A stretch of 64,000 nt of DNA from Halobacterium sp. DL1 (GCA_000230955.3 CP007060.1:2782969-2846968); one strand, 5' to 3'. Positions 1-9,067 are shown, counted from the first letter of the stretch. Numbers and translations are program-made. Notes: generated by a model from the sequence alone, not told the origin.

Positions 1-1692
1 GAGCTCTCGGTGGGGTCGGGGAGCCAGACCGCGGCCGTCGTCGCGGACACGCTGAAAGACGACGGCTCGACGCTCGTCTTCGTGAACTCGCGGCGGAACG
101 CCGAAGCAGCGGCCCGCCGGCTCTCGGACGTGACGAAGGGGTCGCTGGACGCAGACCAGCGCGAGCGCCTCCGCGAGGTGGCCGAGGAGATACGCGGCGT
201 CAGCGACACGGAGACCAGCGACGACCTGGCCGACGCCGTGGCGAAGGGCGCGGCGTTCCACCACGCCGGCCTCGCCCGCGAGCACCGCGAACTCGTCGAG
301 GACGCGTTCCGCGAGCGCCTCATCCGCGTGGTCGCAGCGACGCCGACGCTCGCGGCGGGCGTGAACACGCCCTCGCGGCGGGTCGTCGTGCGGGACTGGC
401 AGCGCTACGACGGCACCGCGGGCGGGATGCAGCCCCTCTCGGTGCTCGAAGTGCACCAGATGTTCGGGCGCGCGGGCCGCCCGGGCCTCGACCCGTACGG
501 TGAGGCCGTCCTCTTGGCGAACGGCCACGACGAACTGGAGGAGCTGTTCGACCGCTACATCTACGCGGACCCCGACCCCGTGCGCTCGAAGCTCGCGGCC
601 GAGCCGGCGCTCCGGACGCACGTGCTGGCGGCCGTCGCCACGGGCTTCACCACCACCGAGGAGGCGCTCCACGAGTTCCTCGGAGAGACGCTGTACGCCG
701 CCCAGACAGACGACCCCGGCCGACTGGAGAGCGTCGCGCGGGACGTGCTCGCCTACCTCGAGGCCAACGAGTTCGTCGAACGCGAGAACGGCGCGCTGCG
801 CGCGACCACCACTGGCCACCTCGTGAGCCAGCTCTACGTCGACCCGATGAGCGCCGCGACGCTCGTCGACGGACTGCGCGATGCAGCGCGAGCGGCGGCG
901 AGCGGGGCCGCGAACGAGGCGAGCGACGACGACGCGGGCAGTGCGGGCGGCAGTGACCCCTTCCAGACGGCCAGCGACCTCCAGACCGAGACCGAGCCGA
1001 TTCCCGAGGACGCGGACGTCGACGTGGAGTTGACGCCGCTCGGTCTCTACCACCTCGTGAGCCGGACGCCGGACATGTACGAGCTCTACCTCCGGTCGGG
1101 CGACCGCGAGCAGTACACAGAGCTGGCCTACGAGGTCGAGGAGCAGCTACTCGGGCCGGCGCCCCGCGAGGAGGAGGCCCACTGGGAGGACTGGCTGTCG
1201 GCGCTGAAGACCGCGAAGCTCCTCGACGACTGGGCCTCCGAACTCGACGAGGACCGCATCGCGGAGCGCTACGGCGTCGGGCCTGGCGACATCCGCGGGA
1301 AGGTCGAGACGGCGGAGTGGCTGCTGAACGCGACCGAGCGGCTCGCCGCCGACATCGGCGTGGGCGCCACCGCGGTCCGGGAGGCCCGCAAGCGCGTGCA
1401 GTACGGCGTCCGCGAGGAACTGCTGGACCTCGCGGGCGTCCGGGACGTCGGCCGGAAGCGCGCGCGGCGGCTGTACGAGGCGGGCATCGAGACGCGAGCG
1501 GACCTCCGGAACGCCGAGAAGAGCGTCGTGCTCGGCGCGGTCCGGGGGCGCCGGAAGACGGCCGAGCGCATCCTGGAGAACGTCGGCCACCCGAACCCGG
1601 ACCTGACGGACGTCGACGCGGACGCCGACACGGTCGCCGCGGTCGAGGAGAGCGAGCGCGACGGACAGGCGAACCTGGGGGACTTCTCGTGA
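1..1692 (+). CDS. hel308: ATP-dependent DNA helicase Hel308 (Hjm), C-terminal part; 5' end outside window
   Basis: The frame is open from the first base, so this is a partial gene of which the last 563 codons are present. Hel308 is a superfamily 2 3'-5' helicase that unwinds stalled replication forks. Visible are the second RecA domain (LVFVNSRRN near the start, then [14 protein letters not shown] and the motif VI string [10 protein letters not shown]), a winged-helix and ratchet region, and a C-terminal helix-hairpin-helix ([20 protein letters not shown]). The Walker A and DEAH motifs would lie upstream of the window. An acidic Ser/Gly/Asp-rich insertion in the middle is a usual halophile loop. 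The stop overlaps the start of the KEOPS gene, so the two are probably co-translated. Confidence 0.95.
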   Translation, partial: ELSVGSGSQTAAVVADTLKDDGSTLVFVNSRRNAEAAARRLSDVTKGSLDADQRERLREVAEEIRGVSDTETSDDLADAVAKGAAFHHAGLAREHRELVEDAFRERLIRVVAATPTLAAGVNTPSRRVVVRDWQRYDGTAGGMQPLSVLEVHQMFGRAGRPGLDPYGEAVLLANGHDELEELFDRYIYADPDPVRSKLAAEPALRTHVLAAVATGFTTTEEALHEFLGETLYAAQTDDPGRLESVARDVLAYLEANEFVERENGALRATTTGHLVSQLYVDPMSAATLVDGLRDAARAAASGAANEASDDDAGSAGGSDPFQTASDLQTETEPIPEDADVDVELTPLGLYHLVSRTPDMYELYLRSGDREQYTELAYEVEEQLLGPAPREEEAHWEDWLSALKTAKLLDDWASELDEDRIAERYGVGPGDIRGKVETAEWLLNATERLAADIGVGATAVREARKRVQYGVREELLDLAGVRDVGRKRARRLYEAGIETRADLRNAEKSVVLGAVRGRRKTAERILENVGHPNPDLTDVDADADTVAAVEESERDGQANLGDFS

Positions 1693-2186
1693 GGGTCGTC
1701 GAGGGCGTCGCGACTGTCGAGGACGTGGACGGGTTCGTCGCCACCCTCGGCGATATCGGCGACGAGCACGACTGTGCGGTGCAGGCGTTCGACGCCGACT
1801 ACGTCGCGGACCGCGCGCACCTCGAGGCCGCCGTCGCGCACGCGAACCGCGCGTTCGAGCGCGACGAGAACGTCGCCACCGACCGCGCGGTCGAGATACT
1901 GTTGTACGCAGCGGGCCGACGACAGATTCGGCGGGCGCTGGCGATGGGCGTCGACGAGGGCGAGAGCGCCGTGGTCGTCGTGGTCGACAGCGAGCCCCTG
2001 CAAGACGGCGACGAGGCGGCGGCCGCGAGCGCGGTGGCCGACCTGCTCGACGAGCGGGCGACCCTCGGCGGCGACCCGACGACGCTGTGGGAGTTCTTCG
2101 ACGTGAGCGACGCCGAGCGAGCGGTCGTCGACGACCTCTCGGGGGTCGTCCGGGAGCGCGTGGCGCTGCTCGACGTCGAGAAGTGA
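1689..2186 (+). CDS. cgi121: KEOPS complex subunit Cgi121
   Basis: This 165-residue protein resembles archaeal Cgi121, the KEOPS subunit that binds the CCA tail of tRNA and helps the Kae1 core make N6-threonylcarbamoyladenosine at position 37. The call rests on length, on the segment [21 protein letters not shown] (read as [13 protein letters not shown]), which matches the family's most conserved helix with its R-Q-I, and on the pairing with hel308 that is usual in haloarchaea. The start is a GTG whose last two bases belong to the TGA stop of hel308, giving a 4-base overlap. No promoter of its own is needed. Confidence 0.85.
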   Translation: MRVVEGVATVEDVDGFVATLGDIGDEHDCAVQAFDADYVADRAHLEAAVAHANRAFERDENVATDRAVEILLYAAGRRQIRRALAMGVDEGESAVVVVVDSEPLQDGDEAAAASAVADLLDERATLGGDPTTLWEFFDVSDAERAVVDDLSGVVRERVALLDVEK

Positions 2187-2204
2187 GGCGTGTTCGCACA
2201 CCCC

Positions 2205-2226
2205 GTTCCAGTTGAAACGAAGGGGT
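2205..2226 (+). repeat. Origin-recognition-box-like element 1
   Basis: The 22 bases read GTTCCAGTTGAAAC followed by GAAGGGGT, close to the archaeal ORB consensus (dyad TTCCAGTGGAAAC plus a G-string) bound by Orc1/Cdc6 proteins. It sits 18 bp after cgi121. The core TCCAGTTGAAACG recurs in the same orientation 101 bp downstream. No orc gene is in the window, so origin function is only inferred from the motif. Confidence 0.5.
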
Positions 2227-2304
2227 TGCGTCCCGGCGCAACCCCCCGATTTCGCGTTCTAGAAGGTGGTTCCGGGGTGACACCGGCCGTGAGCCGTCTG
2301 TGAG

Positions 2305-2325
2305 TTCTCCAGTTGAAACGGCGCC
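2305..2325 (+). repeat. Origin-recognition-box-like element 2 (core only)
   Basis: This copy shares the 13-base core TCCAGTTGAAACG (2308-2320) with the element at 2207-2219 but lacks the GGGG run. The two direct copies lie in the gap between cgi121 and the convergent zinc-ribbon gene. The pair may be an Orc/Cdc6 binding site or a regulator site. Nothing else, such as an AT-rich unwinding stretch, is obvious between them. Confidence 0.4.
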
Positions 2326-2362
2326 CGCGGAGGACTGACGAGCGTCAGACAACCAGCAGACG

Positions 2363-2746
2363 CTACGCGAACAGGACGTCGGCGACGGTGTCGCGGTCGT
2401 AGCGAGCCTCGCAGTCGGGGTCGCCACAGGAGTAGTCGTCGCCCCGGAGGTTCTGCATCCCACCGTGGCCGCAGGGGAGCGTGCGGCGCTCACTGCGTAT
2501 CTCGCGGGCGACCTCGTAGGCGCCGGGGTCGGTGCGGTAGACGTTCGGCCCGCCGTCGGAGCGGGACACCGCCTCGACGATGCCGTGCTCCCGGAACCGC
2601 CGGAAGATGCGGCGGACCTCCTCGGGGAGCTCCGAGAGTTCGTACGTCTCGGCGGGCGACGGGAGGCGAGCGGTCGCGTCCGGGTTGCCGTTGAGGACGC
2701 TCCGGGTGCCGTTCGCCACCGAGTTCGCGCGGGGGTCTATCGACAC
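2363..2746 (-). CDS. Small haloarchaeal protein with winged-helix-like and zinc-ribbon parts
   Basis: I do not recognise a named family for this 127-residue protein. The middle (about residues 35-75: ELPEEVRRIFRRFREHGIVE) looks like a helix-turn-helix with a following wing, and the C-terminus carries a Cys/His set (CGHGGM, then CGDPDC) fit to hold one zinc ion, so a DNA-binding role is plausible. It begins 6 nt after the stop of a 44-residue zinc-ribbon gene on the same strand and is probably co-transcribed with it. Its 3' end faces cgi121 across the gap holding the ORB-like repeats. Confidence 0.65.
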   Translation of the reverse strand: MSIDPRANSVANGTRSVLNGNPDATARLPSPAETYELSELPEEVRRIFRRFREHGIVEAVSRSDGGPNVYRTDPGAYEVAREIRSERRTLPCGHGGMQNLRGDDYSCGDPDCEARYDRDTVADVLFA

Positions 2747-2752
2747 GCCCGT

Positions 2753-2887
2753 TCACCCCCGGAGGTCGGTCGGCTCGTAGTGCGCGTCGCAGCTGCGGCA
2801 GTAGTACCGGCCGTCCCGGAGGCGCCGCAAGCGCGTGTGGCCGCGAGGGCACTTGACGCGCCAGCCCGCGTCGGCGTAGTTCTCATC
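2753..2887 (-). CDS. 44-residue zinc-ribbon miniprotein
   Basis: The reading frame gives a 44-residue basic protein starting MRNYADAGWRVKCPRGH and containing CPRGH and CRSCDAHYE, a compact zinc-ribbon pattern. It is followed after 6 nt by the 127-residue winged-helix/zinc protein. Support is the conserved-looking metal ligands, high-GC codon use and tight spacing. A TGA lies in frame just upstream of the ATG, which fixes the start. Function is unknown; a nucleic-acid-binding or regulatory role is inference. Confidence 0.6.
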   Translation of the reverse strand, partial: DENYADAGWRVKCPRGHTRLRRLRDGRYYCRSCDAHYEPTDLRG

Positions 2888-2968
2888 CATCAGTCACCTG
2901 TCTCAACGAACGCCCGTTCGCCCCATATACCGCATCCTGCCGCGGGGTGAAAGTGAAAGTGGACCGCG

Positions 2969-3715
2969 TCAGGCCAGCGAGAAGACGAACAGCACGACGG
3001 CCGTGACGCCGGCCGCGGTGGCGGCGCCACCGAACGAACTACCGTGGCTCTCGCGGATGCCGTGTGTCCAGATGTACGCCTGCCACGTGACCCCGACGAG
3101 CGAGCCGAGCACGCCGAGCAAACCACGGGACGTGCTCGCGATTCGACGGAGCTGGTCTGCCAGCAGTTCGGGGTCGCTCGCGAACTCGACGCCGTTGAAC
3201 GCCAGGACGATTCCCGCGAGTCCGAGCAGCGTCGACGCGAGCTGTGCGGGGGTCGCCCAGCCGGTGACCGCGAGCGTGGCGGCGAAGGACCCGCTTCCGT
3301 CCGTGAACGCGGAGACCGCGTGGAGGCCGACGCTGACCAGCAGCCAGCCGACGTACGTCCCGACGAAGACGAGGGGAATCCGGCCGTACACCGCGGACTG
3401 CAGCTTCGACCCGACGGACACCTGCTTCGTCTGCGGTTCGTCGATGGTGCAGGCCTCGGGGAGCGGACCCTCCATCTCCGCGTAGTTCTGGCAGACCAAC
3501 TCCGGCCACGGCTCGAGGGTCGTCACCGTCACCGTGGCGTCGACCCGTGACGCCAAAAACGCGCCGAGCACGAGGAGCACGAGACTGCTGACCACTGCGA
3601 CCGCGGAGACCGCGACGACTGCCCCGGCGAGGGAGTCCCCCGGAGGGTTGCGCTCGAAGAACGTCGCCGGGTCAGTCAGCACTGTCTGGAGGGCGTGGAG
3701 GGCGGATCGGACCAT
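2969..3715 (-). CDS. Yip1-domain-like integral membrane protein
   Basis: The protein (248 residues from ATG; a GTG 24 nt upstream is an alternative) begins with a short cytoplasmic segment containing LTDPATFFERNPP, typical of archaeal Yip1-family proteins. About five hydrophobic segments follow (near residues 30-55, 115-140, 160-190, 205-225 and 230-247). A hydrophilic loop after the first segment contains two cysteines. Family members are of unknown role in archaea. The gene stands alone, divergent from the cox operon. Confidence 0.65.
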   Translation of the reverse strand: MVRSALHALQTVLTDPATFFERNPPGDSLAGAVVAVSAVAVVSSLVLLVLGAFLASRVDATVTVTTLEPWPELVCQNYAEMEGPLPEACTIDEPQTKQVSVGSKLQSAVYGRIPLVFVGTYVGWLLVSVGLHAVSAFTDGSGSFAATLAVTGWATPAQLASTLLGLAGIVLAFNGVEFASDPELLADQLRRIASTSRGLLGVLGSLVGVTWQAYIWTHGIRESHGSSFGGAATAAGVTAVVLFVFSLA

Positions 3716-3848
3716 CGGACTGTCCGCGGATAGACGCACGGCAGGTATCAGTTTTCTGTCTTCGAGCGGTGAGAAGAAGTGGAGGTGGTTGGGAAACGGC
3801 GACCGGTATAGCTGGTCGTCCCCGGCCGTCCGGCGGTAACTGTCGCTT

Positions 3849-3880
3849 AACTCGTTACGCGAGTTCGAGCCCGTAACGGG
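3849..3880. promoter_or_regulatory. Nested inverted repeats upstream of the cox operon
   Basis: CGTTACG (3853-3859) and CGTAACG (3872-3878) form a 7-bp inverted repeat with a 12-nt spacer, and AACTCG (3849-3854) pairs with CGAGTT (3859-3864) in an alternative fold. The site lies in the 270-bp divergent region between the Yip1-like gene and coxG', about 110 bp before the latter, so it may be an operator. Function is inferred from position only. Confidence 0.3.
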
Positions 3881-3989
3881 TTCTCTTCACTTTTTCCAGC
3901 CGGTTCCTGTCCCACACGAACACTTTTGCACTCGTAGACAGACGTTACCACGAGGGTTGTTCACACCCATCAACAGGTGACTGGCCACG

Positions 3990-4250
3990 ATGGAATGCAA
4001 CGGTACGTTCGAGCTAGACGACACGACCACCGAGGAGGAGTGGCTCGCCCTCCCGGACCCCGTGCTCGTGGCGGCCGCGCTCCCGGGCTGCGAGTTCCTC
4101 GCCGAAGTCGAAGAGGAGAACGTCGACTTCGACGCACTCCGGGAAGTCCACGGCGACCGCGACCTGGAGATGGCCGACGGAGACGGGGAGAGATACCACA
4201 GGAGCCTCACTGACCGGCTTCTCGGCCGGTCGAGGGGAGACAAGATATGA
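3990..4250 (+). CDS. Shortened CoxG-like (SRPBCC) protein, CO-dehydrogenase accessory
   Basis: The first 50 residues (MECNGTFELDDTTTEEEWLALPDP, then ALPGCEFLAEVEEENVDFDALRE) match the N-terminus of haloarchaeal CoxG, a steroidogenic-acute-regulatory-type (SRPBCC) accessory protein of molybdenum CO dehydrogenases. Known CoxG proteins run about 150-200 residues; here only 86 are present and the final 30 residues are a short unrelated-looking tail. The central sheet and last helix of the fold are missing, so the gene seems to be an internally deleted remnant, or a specialised short form. It is still translationally coupled: its TGA overlaps the ATG of coxS. Confidence 0.6.
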   Translation: MECNGTFELDDTTTEEEWLALPDPVLVAAALPGCEFLAEVEEENVDFDALREVHGDRDLEMADGDGERYHRSLTDRLLGRSRGDKI

Positions 4251-4822
4251 CGACACACGACATCACGCTGACGGTGAACGGTACGGACCACGACCTCACG
4301 GTCGAGTCTCGAACTCTGCTCGTACACGCGCTCCGTGACGAACTCGGCTACACGGGCACGAACGTCGGTTGCGAGAGTAGCCTCTGTGGGGCGTGCACGG
4401 TGCGCCTCGACGGCGACGCGGTGAAGTCCTGTACGGCGCTCGCCGTGCAGGCCGACGGCGCGGAGATACAGACCGTCGAGGGGCTCTCGACGGGCGGCGA
4501 CCTCCACCCGATACAGCAGGGGTTCCAGGAGGAACACGGCCTGCAGTGTGGCTACTGCACGCCGGGGATGATGCTCTCCGCGGCGGACCTCCTGGAGGAG
4601 AACCCGGACCCCGACCGCGAAGAGGTCCGGGAGGCTCTCGAGGGGAACCTCTGTCGCTGCACGGGCTACCAGAACATCGTGAACGCGGTCCAGAACGCCG
4701 CCGAGCAGATGGGAACGACCGGCGGTGACGCGGCGGCGGACGACGTCGCCGCGGCCGACGGCGGGAGAGAGTTGGACCTGACAGCGGACTATCCGACCGA
4801 CGATGGGGGTGATTCGGAATGA
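4247..4822 (+). CDS. coxS: CO dehydrogenase-type small subunit, two [2Fe-2S] clusters
   Basis: The protein passes electrons from the molybdenum centre to FAD in a xanthine-oxidase-family hydroxylase. The N-terminal ferredoxin-like domain has the cysteine motif CESSLCGACTV with a fourth Cys in VKSC, and the helical second domain has CGYCTPGM and CRCTGYQNI, the two canonical [2Fe-2S] sites. At 191 residues it is longer than the usual 155-170 because of an acidic, Ala/Asp-rich C-terminal tail of about 35 residues. The ATG overlaps the stop of the coxG-like gene and its own TGA overlaps the coxL start. Confidence 0.93.
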   Translation: MTTHDITLTVNGTDHDLTVESRTLLVHALRDELGYTGTNVGCESSLCGACTVRLDGDAVKSCTALAVQADGAEIQTVEGLSTGGDLHPIQQGFQEEHGLQCGYCTPGMMLSAADLLEENPDPDREEVREALEGNLCRCTGYQNIVNAVQNAAEQMGTTGGDAAADDVAAADGGRELDLTADYPTDDGGDSE

Positions 4823-7269
4823 CCATCGACTCCGTCGACCCGGACGACGTCGACGCCGCGGACATCCTCGGGTCGGCCATCGAGCGCCGCGAGGACCCCT
4901 CGCTCATCACGGGCGACGCCGAGTACACGGACGACATCGAACTGCCAAACACGGCGCACATGGCTATCCTCAGGAGCCGGTACGCCCACGCCGACATCGA
5001 GGACGTCGACACGAGCGGCGCCGAGGAGATGGACGGTGTCATCGGCGCGTACACGCACGAGGACCTGGCCCGGGATGACACACCGGGGAACCTCCCGTTC
5101 ATGCTACCGGTGGCGTGGCTGCTGCCGAGCCTGAACGACGTCGACCACCCGATACTCGCGGACGGTCGGGTGCGCTACCAGGGCGACGCCATCGCGGTGG
5201 TCGTCGCCGAGGAGCGCTACCTCGCCCACGACGCACTCGACGAGGTCGACGTCGACTACGAGCGCCGGGAGGCGGTGACAGGTCCGGGCGAGGCGCTCGC
5301 GGACGACGCGCCCGGACTCCACGACGACGCCGAGGGCAACGTCGCCCTCGACTGGGAGATCGGCGACGCGGAGAAGACCGACGAGGCGTTCGCGGACGCC
5401 GACCGCGTCGTGGAGTTCGAGGCGGACAACCAGCTCCTCATCCCGAACGCGATGGAACCCCGGGCAGCGGTGGCCGACTACACGCCCGGTGACGACGAGC
5501 TGGAGGTGTTCATGACGACCCAGAACCCCCACGTCCACCGGCTCCTCATGTCGGGCGTGCTCGACCACCCCGAGCACAAGCTCCGCATCAAGGCGCCGGA
5601 CGTCGGCGGCGGGTTCGGGAGCAAGATCCACCACTACGCCGACGAGGCGCTCGTGGCGTGGACCGCCAAACACCTCGAACGGCCCGTGAAGTGGGTCGCC
5701 ACGCGCTCGGAGACGTACATGACAGACGCACAGGGCCGCGGCCACGAGACCACCGCCGAACTCGCGGTGAGCGACGACGGCGACATCGAGGGGTTCCGCG
5801 TCGACACGCAGGCGAACCTCGGGGCGTACCTCTCGACGTTCGCGCCCGCGGTGCCGACGTACCTCTACGGCACGCTGCTGTCGGGCCAGTACGACATCCC
5901 CGCCATCCACTGCTCGGTGGAGGGCGCGTTCACGAACGTCCCGCCGGTCGACGCCTACCGCGGCGCGGGCCGCCCGGAGGCGTCGTTCGTCGTCGAGCGC
6001 ATGATGCACCTCGCCGCGCGGGAACTCGACATGGACCCAACGGAGTTCCGCCGCCGGAACTTCGTCGACAGCGAGGACTTCCCGTTCGAGACGCAGGTCG
6101 CCGTGGTCTACGACAGCGGCGACTACGAGAAGCCGATGCAGGAGGCCAAGGACCTCGTGGACTACGACGAGTTCCGCGAGCGCCAGGAGCAGGCCCGCGA
6201 GGAGGGCCGCTATCTCGGCATCGGGTTCTCCTGCTACATCGAGGCGTGTGGGCTCGCCCCCTCGGAGCTGGCGGGGCAGCTCGGCGCACAGGCGGGACTC
6301 TGGGAGTCCAGCATCGTGCGCTTCCACCCGTCGGGGACGGTGACGGCGTTCTGTGGCACCTCCGACCACGGGCAGGGCCACGGCACGACGTACGCCCAGA
6401 TCGTCGCGAACGAACTCGGCGTCCCCTACGACGACGTCGACGTCGTCGAGGGCGACACGGACGAGATTCCCCACGGCATGGGGACGTACGGCTCGCGGAG
6501 CGCCGCGGTCGGCGGGAGTTCGCTCGTGAAGAGCGCCGAGAAGGTCGTCGAGAAGGGGAAGCGCATCGCCGCCCACCAGCTCGAGGCCGACCCGGACGAC
6601 GTCGAGTTCGCCGACGGCGAGTACAGCGTCGCCGGCGCGCCCGACCGCTCGATGGGCATCCAGGACGTCGCCGCGCAGTCCTACCTCGCCCACGACATGC
6701 CCGAGGGCGAGGAGCCGGGCCTGGAGGCGACGTCGTTCTACGACCCGGACAACTTCGTCTTCCCGTTCGGCACGCACGTCGCCATCGTGGAGGTCGACCC
6801 CGAGTCCGGCGAGATCGAGTTCGAGCGCTACGTCGCGGTCGACGACGTCGGCAACCAGATCAACCCGAAGATCGTGGAGGGGCAGATCCACGGCGGCGTC
6901 GCGCAGGGCGTCGGCCAGGCCCTCTACGAGGGCGCCGAGTACGACGAGAACGGCAGCCTCCTGACGGGGTCGATGCAGGACTACGCGGTGCCGAAGGCCG
7001 AGCACATCCCCGAGATGGAGACCGAGTCGACGGTGACCCCGAGCCCGCACAACCCGCTCGGCGTGAAGGGCGTCGGGGAGGCGGGCACCATCGCCGCGCC
7101 GCAGGCCGTCGTGAACGCCGTCTCGGACGCGCTCGAGCCGTTCGGCGTCGACGGCGTGGAGATGCCGATGACCGAGGAGCGCGTCTGGCGCGCGGTCAAC
7201 GACCAGGCCACCGCGGACGGCAGCGGGGAGCGCGGGGATGCGGACGCGGACGAGGGGGGTGAGACCTGA
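4819..7269 (+). CDS. coxL: Molybdenum hydroxylase large subunit, CoxL family form II
   Basis: This 816-residue catalytic subunit binds the molybdopterin-cytosine-dinucleotide cofactor. It has the aldehyde oxidase/xanthine dehydrogenase N-terminal a/b hammerhead domain (YTDDIELPNTAHMAILRS), the Mo-binding domain (GGGFGSKIHHYADE) and the active-site glutamate region (GVKGVGEAGTI, near residue 750). Around residue 379 the signature reads AYRGAGR, that of form II (BMS-type) enzymes, not the AYxCSFR of proven CO-oxidising form I. CO is therefore not assured as substrate; another small aldehyde or heterocycle is possible. The gene order S-L-M, with M last, also differs from the classical M-S-L order. 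Confidence 0.92.
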   Translation: MTIDSVDPDDVDAADILGSAIERREDPSLITGDAEYTDDIELPNTAHMAILRSRYAHADIEDVDTSGAEEMDGVIGAYTHEDLARDDTPGNLPFMLPVAWLLPSLNDVDHPILADGRVRYQGDAIAVVVAEERYLAHDALDEVDVDYERREAVTGPGEALADDAPGLHDDAEGNVALDWEIGDAEKTDEAFADADRVVEFEADNQLLIPNAMEPRAAVADYTPGDDELEVFMTTQNPHVHRLLMSGVLDHPEHKLRIKAPDVGGGFGSKIHHYADEALVAWTAKHLERPVKWVATRSETYMTDAQGRGHETTAELAVSDDGDIEGFRVDTQANLGAYLSTFAPAVPTYLYGTLLSGQYDIPAIHCSVEGAFTNVPPVDAYRGAGRPEASFVVERMMHLAARELDMDPTEFRRRNFVDSEDFPFETQVAVVYDSGDYEKPMQEAKDLVDYDEFRERQEQAREEGRYLGIGFSCYIEACGLAPSELAGQLGAQAGLWESSIVRFHPSGTVTAFCGTSDHGQGHGTTYAQIVANELGVPYDDVDVVEGDTDEIPHGMGTYGSRSAAVGGSSLVKSAEKVVEKGKRIAAHQLEADPDDVEFADGEYSVAGAPDRSMGIQDVAAQSYLAHDMPEGEEPGLEATSFYDPDNFVFPFGTHVAIVEVDPESGEIEFERYVAVDDVGNQINPKIVEGQIHGGVAQGVGQALYEGAEYDENGSLLTGSMQDYAVPKAEHIPEMETESTVTPSPHNPLGVKGVGEAGTIAAPQAVVNAVSDALEPFGVDGVEMPMTEERVWRAVNDQATADGSGERGDADADEGGET

Positions 7270-8156
7270 TGTTCCCAGACGAGTTCGACTACCACGAGGC
7301 GGAGTCGGTCGACCACGCGGTCGAACTACTCGGCGAGTACGGCGGCCAGGTGGAACTGCTCGCGGGCGGCCACAGCCTGCTGCCCGCGATGAAGACAGGG
7401 CTGTCGAGCCCCGACGTGCTCGTCGACCTCGGCGACGTCGACGAACTCCACGGCGTGCGCGCCGACGGCGACACGCTCTCCATCGGCGCGATGACGCGGT
7501 ACAGCGACCTCGTCGACTCCGAGGCCGCCCAGGAGCACGCGCCGGCGATGACCGCGGCCGTCGCCGAGGTCGGCGACGCGCAGGTGCGCAACCGAGGAAC
7601 AGTCGGCGGCAACCTCGCGCACGCCGACCCCGCCTCGGACCTGCCGGGCGCGGCGCTGGCCTCCGACGCCACGCTGGTCGCCCAGGGGCCGGACGGCGAG
7701 CGCGAGATTCCCGTCGAGGAGTTCTTCTACGGGATGTACGCCACGGACCTCGCGGAGGACGAGATCCTGAAACGCGTCGACGTCCCCGCCGCGGACGGCG
7801 CCGTGGGCGCCTACGCGAAGAAACCGAGTCCGTCCTCCGGGTACGCCATCATCGGCGTCTCAGTGCTGCTGGACGTCGACGACGGCACCGTCGAGAACGC
7901 CCGGGTCGGCGCGAACGGCGCGGTCGGCCAGGGCGTCCTGCTGCCGACGGTGGCCGACGCCATCGAGGGCGAGTCCATCGACGACGACAGCGCCGCCGAC
8001 GCCGCGAGCCGCGCGACCGAGGACGTCGACGAGACGATGCTGATGGACGACCTGCAGGCCTCCGGGGAGTTCCGCGCCCAGCTTCTGGAGCTGTACACCG
8101 AGCGCGCGCTGCTCGACGCGGCCGCGGAGGCGTCGGCGCCCGCCGCGGCGGACTGA
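7269..8156 (+). CDS. coxM: Molybdenum hydroxylase FAD-binding medium subunit
   Basis: The 295-residue protein carries the two FAD-contact motifs of the CoxM/XdhB family, AGGHSLLPAMK near residue 35 and TVGGNLAHADPASD near residue 115, followed by the CO dehydrogenase flavoprotein C-terminal domain. It passes electrons from the CoxS iron-sulfur clusters to the respiratory chain. The ATG starts on the last base of the coxL stop (TGATG). This is the last cox gene; no maturation genes (coxD/E/F) follow, so any such factors must be encoded elsewhere. Confidence 0.92.
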   Translation: MFPDEFDYHEAESVDHAVELLGEYGGQVELLAGGHSLLPAMKTGLSSPDVLVDLGDVDELHGVRADGDTLSIGAMTRYSDLVDSEAAQEHAPAMTAAVAEVGDAQVRNRGTVGGNLAHADPASDLPGAALASDATLVAQGPDGEREIPVEEFFYGMYATDLAEDEILKRVDVPAADGAVGAYAKKPSPSSGYAIIGVSVLLDVDDGTVENARVGANGAVGQGVLLPTVADAIEGESIDDDSAADAASRATEDVDETMLMDDLQASGEFRAQLLELYTERALLDAAAEASAPAAAD

Positions 8157-8212
8157 CGCCGCGACCGGCCACACCCCACGCTTATCGGGCGGCGCCGAGT
8201 TGTGAGCAGCCA

Positions 8213-9067
8213 ATGCTAACCGTGCGCGACCTCCGGTACACGTACCCCGGCGCGGAGTCGCCGACGCTGCACGGCCTCGACTTCGCCGTCGACGACGGCG
8301 AGGTGTTCGGCTTCCTCGGACCGAGTGGCGCCGGGAAGAGCACCACACAGAGGGTGCTCACGGGGCTGTTGACCGACTACGAGGGGTCGGTCCGCGTGTT
8401 CGACACGGAGGTGGCGGACTGGGGCGGCGAGCTCTACGAGCGCGTCGGCGTCGCCGACGAGTCCCCCAACCACTACCGGAAACTCACCGGCCGCGAGAAC
8501 CTCGCGCTGTTCGCGTCACTGCACGATGGGGCCACCGAGGACGCCGACGAACTGCTCTCAATGGTCGGCCTCGCGGACGCCGCCGATCGCCGCGTCGGCG
8601 CCTACTCGAAGGGGATGGGGATGCGCCTGAACTTCGTGCGCGCGCTCCTCCACGACCCCGACATCGTCTTCCTCGACGAACCGACCAGCGGCATCGACCC
8701 GGGGAACGCCCGCGTCGTGAAGGACGCCATCGCGGGCCTCGCCGACGACGGCAAGACCGTCTTCCTCACCACCCACGACATGACCGTCGCCGACGAGCTC
8801 TGCGACCGCGTCGCGTTTCTCGTGGACGGCCGGATGCCGCTCGTCGACGCGCCCGAATCGCTGAAGCGCCAGCACGGCTCCCGGACGCTCGCGGTCACCG
8901 TCGAGACGGACGCCGGCACGCGCACGGACCGCTTCGAACTCGACGGCCTGGACGCCGACGCGGCGTTCCAGCGCCTGCTCGCCGACGAGAGAGTCGAGAC
9001 GATGCACACCGAGGAGGCGACCCTGGAGGACGTCTTCCTCGAAGTCACGGGGGAGCAACTGGCGTGA
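8213..9067 (+). CDS. ABC transporter ATP-binding protein (drug/antibiotic exporter type)
   Basis: The 284-residue ATPase has Walker A GPSGAGKST (about residue 40), a signature region AYSKGMGMRLNF, Walker B IVFLDEP, and switch His in TTHDM. The C-terminal 70 residues form the extension common in DrrA-like exporters. The start is the ATG at 8213: upstream the frame runs backwards through coxM and is not coding, and a TATA-like GCTTATCG lies about 28 bp before it, consistent with a leaderless transcript. The TGA overlaps the GTG of the permease. Substrate unknown. Confidence 0.9.
   Translation: MLTVRDLRYTYPGAESPTLHGLDFAVDDGEVFGFLGPSGAGKSTTQRVLTGLLTDYEGSVRVFDTEVADWGGELYERVGVADESPNHYRKLTGRENLALFASLHDGATEDADELLSMVGLADAADRRVGAYSKGMGMRLNFVRALLHDPDIVFLDEPTSGIDPGNARVVKDAIAGLADDGKTVFLTTHDMTVADELCDRVAFLVDGRMPLVDAPESLKRQHGSRTLAVTVETDAGTRTDRFELDGLDADAAFQRLLADERVETMHTEEATLEDVFLEVTGEQLA

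Noticed and set aside
5104..7050. A long open frame on the minus strand opposite coxL (about 650 codons)
   Set aside because: It is an antisense shadow produced by high GC at third positions; composition is Arg/Val/Asp-rich and the plus strand has a full conserved enzyme.
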